NCBI RefSeq assembly: GCF_040822085.1
Contig: NZ_CP162006.1
Span: 682,001-746,000 of the forward strand
Direction: 5' to 3'
Length of the DNA stretch: 64,000 nucleotides
Origin: Rhodoferax sp. WC2427
GTDB lineage: Bacteria; Pseudomonadota; Gammaproteobacteria; Burkholderiales; Burkholderiaceae_C
Positions within the stretch are counted from its first letter, which is position 1; every line of letters begins with the position of its first letter. The notes beneath the pieces were generated by a model, which saw only the letters and a list, made by a program, of their open reading frames with translations, did not search any database and was not told the origin of the DNA. The position numbers were made by a program, and so were the translations under genes. Shown here piece by piece: positions 19,939 to 28,177 of the stretch.

Positions 19939-20139
19939 TCAAGGTGCCGAGGCCGGGCTGGCGGGTTTCAGGACTTCCGGCGTGAGGGTTTCGGGCAGCG
20001 TGGCGCGCCGCGCCGCAGCCGGTTCGGTGGGGTGGTAGAGCACGCCTTTTTGCCCGCAGCCCCCCAAAAAGGCAAGGCTTGCGACCATGGTGGCGGCAAG
20101 GGCGGGGCGGCTGACTAGAATTTGGCTTAACTTCAACAT
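19939..20139 (-). CDS. lptM: LPS translocon maturation chaperone LptM (YifL-like lipoprotein)
   Basis: Small outer-membrane lipoprotein of 66 residues. The signal peptide is followed by the lipobox FLGGC, with the acylated cysteine at about residue 28. After the cysteine comes GQKGVLYHP, matching the GxKGPLY.P block of LptM, which helps the LPS exporter LptD form its disulfides. The rest is a Pro/Ala-rich tail. Its place before lysA and divergent from cyaY is the conserved context. Only 11 bp separate its start from that of cyaY. Confidence 0.85.
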   Translation of the reverse strand: MLKLSQILVSRPALAATMVASLAFLGGCGQKGVLYHPTEPAAARRATLPETLTPEVLKPASPASAP

Positions 20140-20150
20140 GGCGAAATTGT

Positions 20151-20480
20151 ATGACCGACCCCGAATTCATGGACCGCGCAGAAATTTTGCTCAAAGCCGT
20201 GGAGGCTTGCTGCGACCGTATCAACGACCGCACCGATGCCGATATCGACAACCAGCGCACCGGTGGCATGGTCACCCTGACCTTCCCGAACCGCAGCCAG
20301 ATCATCATCAACCTGCAAAAACCGCTGCAAGAGGTCTGGCTGGCTGCCAAGTCGGGCGGCTACCACTACCGGTTTGATGGCGCTCAGTGGATGGACACCA
20401 AGGGCCAGGGCGAGTTTTTTGCCAGTTTGACTCGCGATGCCAGCGCCCAGTCGGGGTTGCCGCTGGAATTCAAGGCCTGA
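20151..20480 (+). CDS. cyaY: iron-sulfur cluster assembly protein CyaY (frataxin)
   Basis: Bacterial frataxin, 109 residues, which binds iron and modulates the IscS cysteine desulfurase during Fe-S cluster assembly. The N-terminal helix contains acidic residues and is followed by beta strands including [17 protein letters not shown] (about 43-59), [18 protein letters not shown] and the conserved W-x-D pair in QWMDT. It is divergent from lptM with 11 bp between the start codons, so its promoter must lie within lptM. Its stop abuts the convergent mrcA stop directly. Confidence 0.93.
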   Translation: MTDPEFMDRAEILLKAVEACCDRINDRTDADIDNQRTGGMVTLTFPNRSQIIINLQKPLQEVWLAAKSGGYHYRFDGAQWMDTKGQGEFFASLTRDASAQSGLPLEFKA

Positions 20481-22874
20481 CTAGTTTTTAAATAGATCGA
20501 TGATGCGGTTGCGTTCCTCATTGGCGGGGGGCGCGGGTGTGGCGACGCCGTTGCCGCCATTGCCCGGGGCGGCCTGCGCATCGTCTACCCCCAGGCTGGT
20601 CACGCCGGTGCTGCGGCCGTACTCGGAGTAGAACCAGTCGCCCCCGGCGTTGGTGACGCCTTCGGGCGGCACGGGCACCACCACCGGCACGCCGTTCAGG
20701 GCGGTTTCCATGAAGTTGATCCACACCGGCAGGGCCAGGCCACCGCCGGTTTCGCGTGCGCCCAGGTTGCGCGGCGTGTCATAGCCGATCCAGGTGATGG
20801 CGGTCAGCGTGGGTTGGTAGCCCGCAAACCAGGCATCGATGGAGTCGTTGGTAGTACCGGTTTTGCCATACACGTCGGGGCGTTTGAGGATGCGCTGGGC
20901 GGCCGCCGCCGTGCCGCGCAGGGTCACTTCACCCAGCAGGTTGGTCATCATGAAGGCGTTGCGCGGGCTGATGGTGCGCACCGATTCGTCGAGCACGGGG
21001 GCTTTGGTCTCCACCAGCACTTTGCCCCGTTGGTCGGTGACCTTGGCCACCAGCCAGGGGTTGACGCGGTAGCCGCCGTTGGCAAACACCGCATAGGCCG
21101 AAGCCATTTGCATGGGGGTGACCGATCCGGCACCAAGCGCCATGGTCAGGTAGGCGGGGTGTTTTTCCGGGTCAAAGCCGAAGTGGGTGATCCATTCCTG
21201 CTCTTTCTTGGGGCCGATGGCCTGCAGCAAGCGGATGGACACCATATTCTTGGATTTGGCCAGCGCGGTGCGCAGCGTCATCAGGCCTTCAAATTTACCG
21301 TCGTAGTTTTTCGGTTCCCAAGGCTGGCCACCGGTCACGCCGGCATCGAAGAACAGCGGGGCGTCGTTGACGACGGTGGCGGGGGTAAAGCCATTTTCCA
21401 GCGCGGCTGAATAAATAAAGGGTTTGAAGCTGGAGCCCGGCTGCCGCCAGGCCTGGGTGACGTGGTTGAACTTGTTCTTCTGGAAGTCGAAGCCGCCCAC
21501 CAGGGCCTTGATGGAGCCGTCGCGCGGGTCGAGCGCCACAAACGCACCTTCCACCTCGGGCAGTTGGGTGATTTCCCAGGTGCCTTTGGTGGTCTTCATC
21601 ACCCGGATGATGGCGCCGCGCCGGATCTTGATATTGGGCGGGGCCTTGTCGGCCAGGCCCGACTGCGCGGGCTTCAGGCCATCGCCGGTGATGTCCACGG
21701 TGTCGCCGTTCTGGCGCACGGCGCTGATCTTTTTGGGGTTGGCGTCCAGCACCATGGCCGACATCACGTCGCCATTGTCGGGGTGGTCTACCAGGGCTTC
21801 GTCGATCGCGTCGTCCAGATCCGCCGGGTCGGTGGGCAGAGTGACGAACTTTTCCGGGCCGCGGTAGATCTGGCGGCGCTCAAAGTCCATCAGCCCGCGG
21901 CGCAGGGCCTTGTAGGCGGCATCCTGGTCGCTGGCCTTAAGCGTGGTGTAGACGTTCAGGCCGCGGGTGTAGGTTTCTTCGCCGTACTGGGCAAACATCA
22001 GTTGGCGCACGGTTTCGGTGACGTATTCGGCATGGATGCGGTCGCTGCCATTGCCGGAGCGCACGTGCAGTTCTTCCTTGCGGGCGGCGTTGGCCTGGTC
22101 TTCGGTGATGAAGCCGTTTTCTTCCATGCGGGTGATGATGTGCTGCTGCCGGATCTTGGCCCGGGTGGGGTTGGCGATCGGGTTGTAGGCCGAGGGGGCT
22201 TTGGGCAGGCCTGCGAGCATGGCGGCTTCGGCGATGCTGAGGTTCTTCAGTGGTTTGCCGAAGTAGGCTTCTGCCGCCGAGGCAAAGCCGTAGGCGTGGT
22301 TGCCCAGGAAAATCTGGTTCATATAGATTTCCAGAATCTGGTCCTTGGTCAGCGCGTGTTCGAGCTTGAAGGTCAGCAATATCTCGTAGATCTTGCGGGT
22401 GTAGCTCTTTTCGGCCGACAAATACACATTGCGCGCCACTTGCATGGTGATGGTGGACGCACCCTGGCTTTTCATGCGGCCCATATTGGCTACGGCGGCC
22501 CGCACCATGCCCTTGTAGTCCACACCGCCATGCTGGTAGAAGCGCGCGTCTTCAATGGCCAGCACGGCATCCTTCATGACCTGGGGAATGTCTTTGATGG
22601 GGGTCAGGCTGCGGCGTTCTTCACCAAACTCGGCCAGCAACATGCCTTCGGCCGAGAACACCCGCAGCGGCAGCTTCGGCCGGTAGTCCGAGAGCTCGGA
22701 AATATCGGGCAAATTGGGGTATGCCACTGCCAGTGCAACACCGATCACCATGGCCAGCGCCACCACGCCTGCCAGCGCCAAGCCCAGTCCCCATCCCAGC
22801 AGACGCAGTGACCAGGCCAGAATCCGCGAGCCTGGAGCCGCTGGGGAGGTATTGGACGGAGGTTTTGAAGGCAT
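20481..22874 (-). CDS. mrcA: penicillin-binding protein 1A
   Basis: Bifunctional class A PBP that polymerises and crosslinks peptidoglycan. Its 797 residues show an N-terminal helix (about 20-48), then a GT51 domain with AIEDARFYQHGGVD (about 104-117) and GASTITMQVARN (about 137-148). The transpeptidase domain has SxxK in PGSSFKPF (about 484), SxN in SKNMVS (about 542) and KTGT (about 693). It diverges from pilM across 223 bp, the classic ponA-pilMNOPQ arrangement of proteobacteria. I saw no convincing promoter hexamers in that gap. Confidence 0.95.
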   Translation of the reverse strand: MPSKPPSNTSPAAPGSRILAWSLRLLGWGLGLALAGVVALAMVIGVALAVAYPNLPDISELSDYRPKLPLRVFSAEGMLLAEFGEERRSLTPIKDIPQVMKDAVLAIEDARFYQHGGVDYKGMVRAAVANMGRMKSQGASTITMQVARNVYLSAEKSYTRKIYEILLTFKLEHALTKDQILEIYMNQIFLGNHAYGFASAAEAYFGKPLKNLSIAEAAMLAGLPKAPSAYNPIANPTRAKIRQQHIITRMEENGFITEDQANAARKEELHVRSGNGSDRIHAEYVTETVRQLMFAQYGEETYTRGLNVYTTLKASDQDAAYKALRRGLMDFERRQIYRGPEKFVTLPTDPADLDDAIDEALVDHPDNGDVMSAMVLDANPKKISAVRQNGDTVDITGDGLKPAQSGLADKAPPNIKIRRGAIIRVMKTTKGTWEITQLPEVEGAFVALDPRDGSIKALVGGFDFQKNKFNHVTQAWRQPGSSFKPFIYSAALENGFTPATVVNDAPLFFDAGVTGGQPWEPKNYDGKFEGLMTLRTALAKSKNMVSIRLLQAIGPKKEQEWITHFGFDPEKHPAYLTMALGAGSVTPMQMASAYAVFANGGYRVNPWLVAKVTDQRGKVLVETKAPVLDESVRTISPRNAFMMTNLLGEVTLRGTAAAAQRILKRPDVYGKTGTTNDSIDAWFAGYQPTLTAITWIGYDTPRNLGARETGGGLALPVWINFMETALNGVPVVVPVPPEGVTNAGGDWFYSEYGRSTGVTSLGVDDAQAAPGNGGNGVATPAPPANEERNRIIDLFKN

Positions 22875-23097
22875 AGGTCACAGCGAACAGAAAAAGAAAA
22901 AAGGGAGGGCGGTATCCGCAAATCGCCCCCATTTTGCCCTTACGCTCAGGGCTCTTCGTCAAGCGGGCGCGTGTACTTTTGGCAACGCTCTGTAGATTTA
23001 CGTTTGGAAATATGCTTTGCTGGGGGTTAGTCTTGCTGATAGCATCCCCTTCAAATGTTAATTTTTGTAGCATTCTGCTCAGTACCGGGAGAAAGAT

Positions 23098-24177
23098 TTG
23101 ATCTCATTGGGATCGTTGTTCAGTCGCAAACCCCAGCCTTTGCTGGGTCTTGACATCAGTTCGTCCAGTCTCAAGCTGGTCGAACTGGACCATGATGCGG
23201 TCGGAAACCTGGTGCTTAAGCGTTGTGCAATTGAGCCTTTGGAACGTGGCTGGATCACCGACGGCAATATCGAAAAATTCGACGAAGTCGCTGAGGCCAT
23301 GCGCCGGCTGGTCAAGAAAAGCGGTACCCGTACCAAAAATGTGGCCATGGCCCTGCCTCCGTCTGCGGTGATTACCAAGCGCATTGTTTTGCCGGGTGGA
23401 CTGTCGGACATGGAACTGGAAGTCCAGGTCGAGTCGGAAGCCAACCAATACATCCCTTTTTCGCTCGACGAAGTGAGCCTCGATTTTTGTGTGGTGGGCC
23501 CCAGCGCCAGCTCGGCCGGCGATGTTGATGTGCTGATCGCTGCTTCCCGCAAGGAAAAAGTGCAAGACCGCCAGGGCCTGGCCGAAGCCGCCGGTCTGAA
23601 CCCCGTGATTCTGGACATCGAATCCTATTCGGCGCGGTTGGCCACCTCGCGCCTGATTGAGCGCATGGCCAACCGGGGCGCGGATGCCTTGGTGGCGCTG
23701 TTTGAAGTGGGGGCGCTGGCCACCAGCATGCAGGTGATCTGCAACGACGAAGTACTTTATGAGCGCGACCAGGCCTTTGGCGGTGCCCAACTGACCCAGC
23801 TGATCGTGCGGCAATACGGCTTTTCGCAAGAAGAAGCCGAGAGCAAAAAACGCAGTGGCGATCTGCCTGAAGACTATGGCACTGTGGTGCTGCAGCCGTT
23901 TGTCGAAAGTTTGGCCCAGGAAATTGGCCGCGCCTTGCAGTTCTTCTTCACCAGCACGCCACATAACAAAGTGGACCATGTGCTGCTGGCCGGGGGCTCG
24001 GCTGCCTTACCTGGTTTGACGGAAGCAGTGACCCAGCATGCATCGTTTGCCTGTAGCTTGGTCAACCCTTTTGAAGGCATGGAAATGGGTAACGATGTCC
24101 GCCTGAAAAAGGTGCTGCGTGAAGCGCCTTCGTACCTCACCTCGTGTGGGTTGGCCATGCGGAGGTTTCTGCAGTGA
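23098..24177 (+). CDS. pilM: type IV pilus assembly protein PilM
   Basis: Cytoplasmic actin-like ATPase that binds the PilN N-terminus and links the pilus motor to the PilNOP alignment complex. LGLDISSSSLKLVELD (about 18-33) is the phosphate-1 motif of the fold, and LLAGGSAALPGL (about 298-309) the adenosine motif. Its 359 residues are normal. The start is a TTG at 23098, supported by GGGAGAAAG at the right distance and the usual N-terminus MISLGSLF. It heads a tight pilMNOPQ operon. The stop overlaps the pilN GTG start as GTGA. Confidence 0.95.
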   Translation: MISLGSLFSRKPQPLLGLDISSSSLKLVELDHDAVGNLVLKRCAIEPLERGWITDGNIEKFDEVAEAMRRLVKKSGTRTKNVAMALPPSAVITKRIVLPGGLSDMELEVQVESEANQYIPFSLDEVSLDFCVVGPSASSAGDVDVLIAASRKEKVQDRQGLAEAAGLNPVILDIESYSARLATSRLIERMANRGADALVALFEVGALATSMQVICNDEVLYERDQAFGGAQLTQLIVRQYGFSQEEAESKKRSGDLPEDYGTVVLQPFVESLAQEIGRALQFFFTSTPHNKVDHVLLAGGSAALPGLTEAVTQHASFACSLVNPFEGMEMGNDVRLKKVLREAPSYLTSCGLAMRRFLQ

Positions 24178-24788
24178 TCCTGATCAATCTATTGCCGCAC
24201 CGGGAGGCGGCGCGGGCACGCAGGCGTGAAACCTTCCAGGTGATGCTGGCGATTTCCGTTTTGCTGGGGGCCTTGCTCATCGGGGCCGGGTTTCTGTGGT
24301 TCGAGGCCCAGATCTCGGGCCAGCAGGAGCGCAACGGAATTCTGACCCAGGCAGTTTCGGTTCTGGACGGTCAAATCAAGGAAATAGCCAATATCGAAGC
24401 GGAAATCAAGGCCCTGACTGAACGCCAAAAAGCCGTAGAAGACCTGCAAGCCGACCGCAATCTGCCGGTTCATTTGCTCAATGAACTGGTGAAACAGCTG
24501 CCAGATGGAACTTACATCACCAGCCTAAAGCAGGAAAATCAAAGCGTCACCATCCAGGGCGTGGCCCAGTCGAACGAGCGTGTATCCGAGCTGTTGCGCA
24601 ATTTGGCCAATAACACGCCTTGGCTGTCCAAACCTGATTTGGTGGAGATTGTGGCCAGCAACGTGAGCTTGACTGCGCGAGACCAGCGGCGAGTGGCCAA
24701 ATTCAATTTGCGGGTGCGTCTGATGCGTTCCAGTGAAGTGCAAAAAACCATTGAATCGGCGGCATCTGCTGCGGTCGTCAGCCCCTAG
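24174..24788 (+). CDS. pilN: type IV pilus inner-membrane alignment protein PilN
   Basis: Bitopic inner-membrane protein of 204 residues. The N-terminus ILINLLPHRE is the conserved INLLP peptide that docks into PilM. A membrane helix follows at about 20-42, then a periplasmic coiled coil (about 45-95) and a ferredoxin-like domain pairing with PilO. The start is the GTG at 24174, overlapping the pilM stop and preceded by GGAGG at 24161-24165. It ends 10 bp before pilO. Confidence 0.95.
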   Translation: MILINLLPHREAARARRRETFQVMLAISVLLGALLIGAGFLWFEAQISGQQERNGILTQAVSVLDGQIKEIANIEAEIKALTERQKAVEDLQADRNLPVHLLNELVKQLPDGTYITSLKQENQSVTIQGVAQSNERVSELLRNLANNTPWLSKPDLVEIVASNVSLTARDQRRVAKFNLRVRLMRSSEVQKTIESAASAAVVSP

Positions 24789-24798
24789 CAAAAGTGTC

Positions 24799-25470
24799 AT
24801 GGCTACAAAAAAAACCTCATTGAATGTCGACTTCAAGGCCATGCAGGAGTCGCTGCAAAAGCAGTTCCGCGACCTGAATCCCAACGATCCCTCGGTGTGG
24901 CCCACAGTGCCGCGCTACCTGTTGTTCTTTGTGGTGGTTTTGGCGGTGGTCGCCGGTCTTTGGTACACCTGGCTCAGCAGCTACGAAGAAGAATTGGTCG
25001 TCGAGCAAACCAAGGAAACCCAACTTCGCGAGACCTACACGGCCCGGTTGGGCAAGGCCGTCAATCTGGAGGCGCTTAAAAAGCAGCGCGAACAAGTCCA
25101 GCAGTACGTGACCCAACTGGAAAAGCAGCTGCCCAGCAAAGCCGAGATGGCTGCCTTGCTGTCGGATGTCAACCAGGCCGGTTTGGGCCGCAGTCTGCAG
25201 TTTGAATTGTTCCGCCCGGGCCAGGTGGTGGTTAAAGACTATTACGCCGAGCTGCCCATTTCCGTCAGGGTCACCGGCAAGTACCACGACATGGGGGCTT
25301 TTGCCTCCGATGTGGCCAATTTGTCCCGTATCGTGACGCTCAATAATTTGTCTATCAGCCCATTGAACGCCAGCCAGGACGGCATGCTGTCCATGGAAGT
25401 CACCGCCAGAACCTTCCGCTACCTCGATACCGAAGAGATTGCTGCGCAGAAGCCGGGAGCCAAAAAATGA
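24799..25470 (+). CDS. pilO: type IV pilus inner-membrane alignment protein PilO
   Basis: Partner of PilN, 223 residues: a short cytoplasmic lead, one helix (about 40-58, RYLLFFVVVLAVVAGLWY), a periplasmic coiled coil (about 65-115) rich in Glu, Lys and Gln, and a C-terminal ferredoxin-like domain with YYAELPISVRVTGKYHDMG. ATG 24799 is preferred over an in-frame ATG at 24733 that would overlap pilN. The stop overlaps the pilP start as ATGA. Confidence 0.95.
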   Translation: MATKKTSLNVDFKAMQESLQKQFRDLNPNDPSVWPTVPRYLLFFVVVLAVVAGLWYTWLSSYEEELVVEQTKETQLRETYTARLGKAVNLEALKKQREQVQQYVTQLEKQLPSKAEMAALLSDVNQAGLGRSLQFELFRPGQVVVKDYYAELPISVRVTGKYHDMGAFASDVANLSRIVTLNNLSISPLNASQDGMLSMEVTARTFRYLDTEEIAAQKPGAKK

Positions 25471-26012
25471 GATGGGTTCCATGTGTGGTTTTGGGTAGTC
25501 TGGCTGCAGCCCTGCTGGCGGGGTGCAGCATCTCTGGAGAAGACGAATTACGCCAGTGGATGAGTGACCAGCGCAACCAAGTGCACCCCCGTGTCATCCC
25601 CCTGGTGGAGCCCAAGAAATTTATTCCGCAAGCCTATACCCAGGAAGGCTCGGTGGACCCGTTCAGTCTGCAAAAGCTGACGCAGGCACTCAAGCGTGAT
25701 GCCACCCAAAGTGTTGCCAACACCGCCTTGATTGCGCCTGAATTGGCGCGTCGCAAAGAGGCGCTGGAAGCCTACCCAGTGGACTCCATGGTGATGGTGG
25801 GCAGCTTGAGAAAAGCCGGTCAGCCCGTGGCTTTGCTCAAAATCGACAACTTGCTCTACCAGGTGCGTGTGGGCAACTATCTGGGCCTGAATTACGGCCG
25901 GGTCATGAAGATTGACGAATCAGAACTTACGTTACGGGAAATTGTGCAGGACTCGACCGGAGACTGGATCGAGCGGCCCGCTAGTTTGGTGCTACAAGAG
26001 GGAGCGAAATGA
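25467..26012 (+). CDS. pilP: type IV pilus lipoprotein PilP
   Basis: Inner-membrane lipoprotein of 181 residues that bridges PilNO to the secretin PilQ. The signal ends in the lipobox LLAGC with the acylated Cys at about residue 18. The C-terminal beta domain has GSLRKAGQPVALLKIDNLLY and VRVGNYLGLNYGRV, the hallmark of PilP. Start and stop both overlap neighbouring genes (ATGA on each side), giving strict coupling. Confidence 0.95.
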   Translation: MRWVPCVVLGSLAAALLAGCSISGEDELRQWMSDQRNQVHPRVIPLVEPKKFIPQAYTQEGSVDPFSLQKLTQALKRDATQSVANTALIAPELARRKEALEAYPVDSMVMVGSLRKAGQPVALLKIDNLLYQVRVGNYLGLNYGRVMKIDESELTLREIVQDSTGDWIERPASLVLQEGAK

Positions 26013-28150
26013 ATAAGCAGAATCGAATGGGGTGGCACATGCTAGACCGATTGGCAGCAGCGCTGGTATTTGCGCTTACCTCGGTGGCCGCGCACGCGCA
26101 AGCCACCATTGAGTCCGTGACCGGCTCCATCCAGGGGGGCACCGAGGTTATCCGCATCGACCTCAGTGAGCCTTTGGTGGCCCTGCCGTCGGGGGTGTCC
26201 ATCCAGTCTCCCGCCCGCATTGCGCTGGATTTTCCGGGTGTTTCCAACGGCATTGGACGCTCGTCGATCGATGTGAACCAGGGCAATCTGCGTTCCGTCA
26301 ATGTGGTGCAGGTCGGGGACCGCTCGCGCATTGTGCTCAACCTGAAACAGGCCACCTCGTACAAGGCCGAACTCAAAGGCAAGTCGATTCTGGTGGTGCT
26401 GGATGCCGTGGCCGCTCCCGCGCCCATGGCCAGTGCAACCCCTACTTTTGCCGACACGGGTAGCCGTGACAAGGCACCTCTGCGAGACATTGACTTCCGC
26501 CGCGGCGACGACAACGCAGGGCGCATCATCGTGGCCTTGCGCAACACCCAGGTGGGTGTCGATGTGCGCCAGCAAGGGCAAAACCTGGTGGTCGAATTCC
26601 TGAACTCCAGCCTGCCCGAAGGCCTGCGCCGCCGCCTCGACGTGGCCGATTTCGGCACCCCCGTGCAAAACATCACCACCACCCAGGTGGGCGACCGCGT
26701 GCGCATGCTCATCGAGCCCAAAGGCGCTTGGGACCACAGCGCCTACCAAAGCGATGGCCAGTTTGTGGTCGAAATCCGGCAACAAAAGACCGACCCGACC
26801 AAGCTGGTCCAGGGCACGGGCTACGCCGGTGAAAAACTGTCGCTGAACTTCCAGAACATCGAAGTTCGCGCGCTGCTGCAGGTCATTGCCGATTTCACCA
26901 ATTTCAACGTGGTCACGTCGGATTCCGTCACCGGCTCCGTCACCCTGCGACTGAAAGACGTGCCTTGGGACCAGGCCTTGCAAATCATCATGGACTCCAA
27001 AGGCCTGGGCATGCGCAAGTCGGGCTCGGTACTGTGGATTGCCCCCAAGGATGAAATCGACGCCCGCACCAAGAAAGACCTGGAATCTGCCGCGTCCATG
27101 CAGGCCCTGGAGCCCTTGGTAACCCAGTCGTTCCAGCTCAATTACGCCAAGGCCGGTGACATCGTGACCCAGCTAGGCGGCTCGGCCACCGGTACCAATA
27201 GCAATATGCCCCGCTTCCTCAGTGTGCGCGGTACCGCGATTTCCGAGCCTCGCACCAACCAGATTTTTGTCAACGACATCCCCAGCCGCATCGCCGCAGT
27301 GCAGGACCTCATCAAAAAGCTGGACATCGCCGTGCGCCAGGTGCTGATCGAGGCCCGCATCGTGGAAGCCTCGGACACCTTCGGCAAGTCGCTGGGTGTC
27401 AAGCTCGGCAGCACCGCTGGCAGCTCCACCACGGCAGGCGTGGCCGCTGGCAGCGTAGGCTTGTCGGGCAACACGCGGTTCACCGTGGGCACCAGCTACA
27501 ACAATGTGGTCGCCAGCAACGGCTCCAGTGGTTCGGCGGTCGATACCACCAGCAACTTTGTGAACATGCCTGCGGTAGGCCAGGGCGGATACGACGCAGC
27601 CGCCTTCGCCCTGTCGATCTTCAGCAGTGCCGCCAACCGCTTCCTGAACCTGGAAATCTCTGCCCTGGAAAATGACGGCAAGGGCAAGCTCGTTTCCAGC
27701 CCGCGCATCGTTACCGCCGACCAGACCAAGGCCCTGATCGAGCAAGGTACCGAGTTCCCCTACCAGCAAGCCACTTCCAGCGGTGCCACATCGGTGGCCT
27801 TCCGCAAAGCGAATCTGAAGCTGGAGGTCACCCCCCAGATCACCCCCGAGGGCAACATCATCCTCGACCTGGACATCAACAAGGACAGCCGTGGCGAGAC
27901 AACCTCGGCCGGTATCGCCATCGATACCAAACACATCAAGACACAAGTTTTGGTAGAAAACGGCGGTACAGTGGTGATTGGCGGTATCTTTACATTGGAC
28001 GAGACCGATAGCATTACCAAGGTGCCGGTGCTGGGCGATATTCCTTATTTGGGCAACCTCTTCAAGTCGAAATCGCAAGCCAGCACCAAGAAGGAAATGC
28101 TGGTCTTTATCACGCCAAAAATGATCGTGGAACGCGCAGGCTCGCGCTAA
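26009..28150 (+). CDS. pilQ: type IV pilus secretin PilQ
   Basis: Outer-membrane secretin that forms the pore for the pilus fibre, 713 residues. The signal peptide ends near ALTSVAAHAQA (about 20-31). Two AMIN domains (about 35-130 and 155-255) bind peptidoglycan. The STN/N0 domain starts near GEKLSLNFQNIEVRALLQVI (about 272), then an N1 domain, then the secretin barrel with LVSSPRIVTADQTKALIEQG and the C-terminal VPVLGDIPYLGNLFK. The ATG overlaps the pilP stop. In most relatives aroK follows directly; here a lipoprotein gene intervenes. Confidence 0.96.
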   Translation: MNKQNRMGWHMLDRLAAALVFALTSVAAHAQATIESVTGSIQGGTEVIRIDLSEPLVALPSGVSIQSPARIALDFPGVSNGIGRSSIDVNQGNLRSVNVVQVGDRSRIVLNLKQATSYKAELKGKSILVVLDAVAAPAPMASATPTFADTGSRDKAPLRDIDFRRGDDNAGRIIVALRNTQVGVDVRQQGQNLVVEFLNSSLPEGLRRRLDVADFGTPVQNITTTQVGDRVRMLIEPKGAWDHSAYQSDGQFVVEIRQQKTDPTKLVQGTGYAGEKLSLNFQNIEVRALLQVIADFTNFNVVTSDSVTGSVTLRLKDVPWDQALQIIMDSKGLGMRKSGSVLWIAPKDEIDARTKKDLESAASMQALEPLVTQSFQLNYAKAGDIVTQLGGSATGTNSNMPRFLSVRGTAISEPRTNQIFVNDIPSRIAAVQDLIKKLDIAVRQVLIEARIVEASDTFGKSLGVKLGSTAGSSTTAGVAAGSVGLSGNTRFTVGTSYNNVVASNGSSGSAVDTTSNFVNMPAVGQGGYDAAAFALSIFSSAANRFLNLEISALENDGKGKLVSSPRIVTADQTKALIEQGTEFPYQQATSSGATSVAFRKANLKLEVTPQITPEGNIILDLDINKDSRGETTSAGIAIDTKHIKTQVLVENGGTVVIGGIFTLDETDSITKVPVLGDIPYLGNLFKSKSQASTKKEMLVFITPKMIVERAGSR

Positions 28151-28177
28151 GAAATACTGACAACGGAGCAGGGAAAA

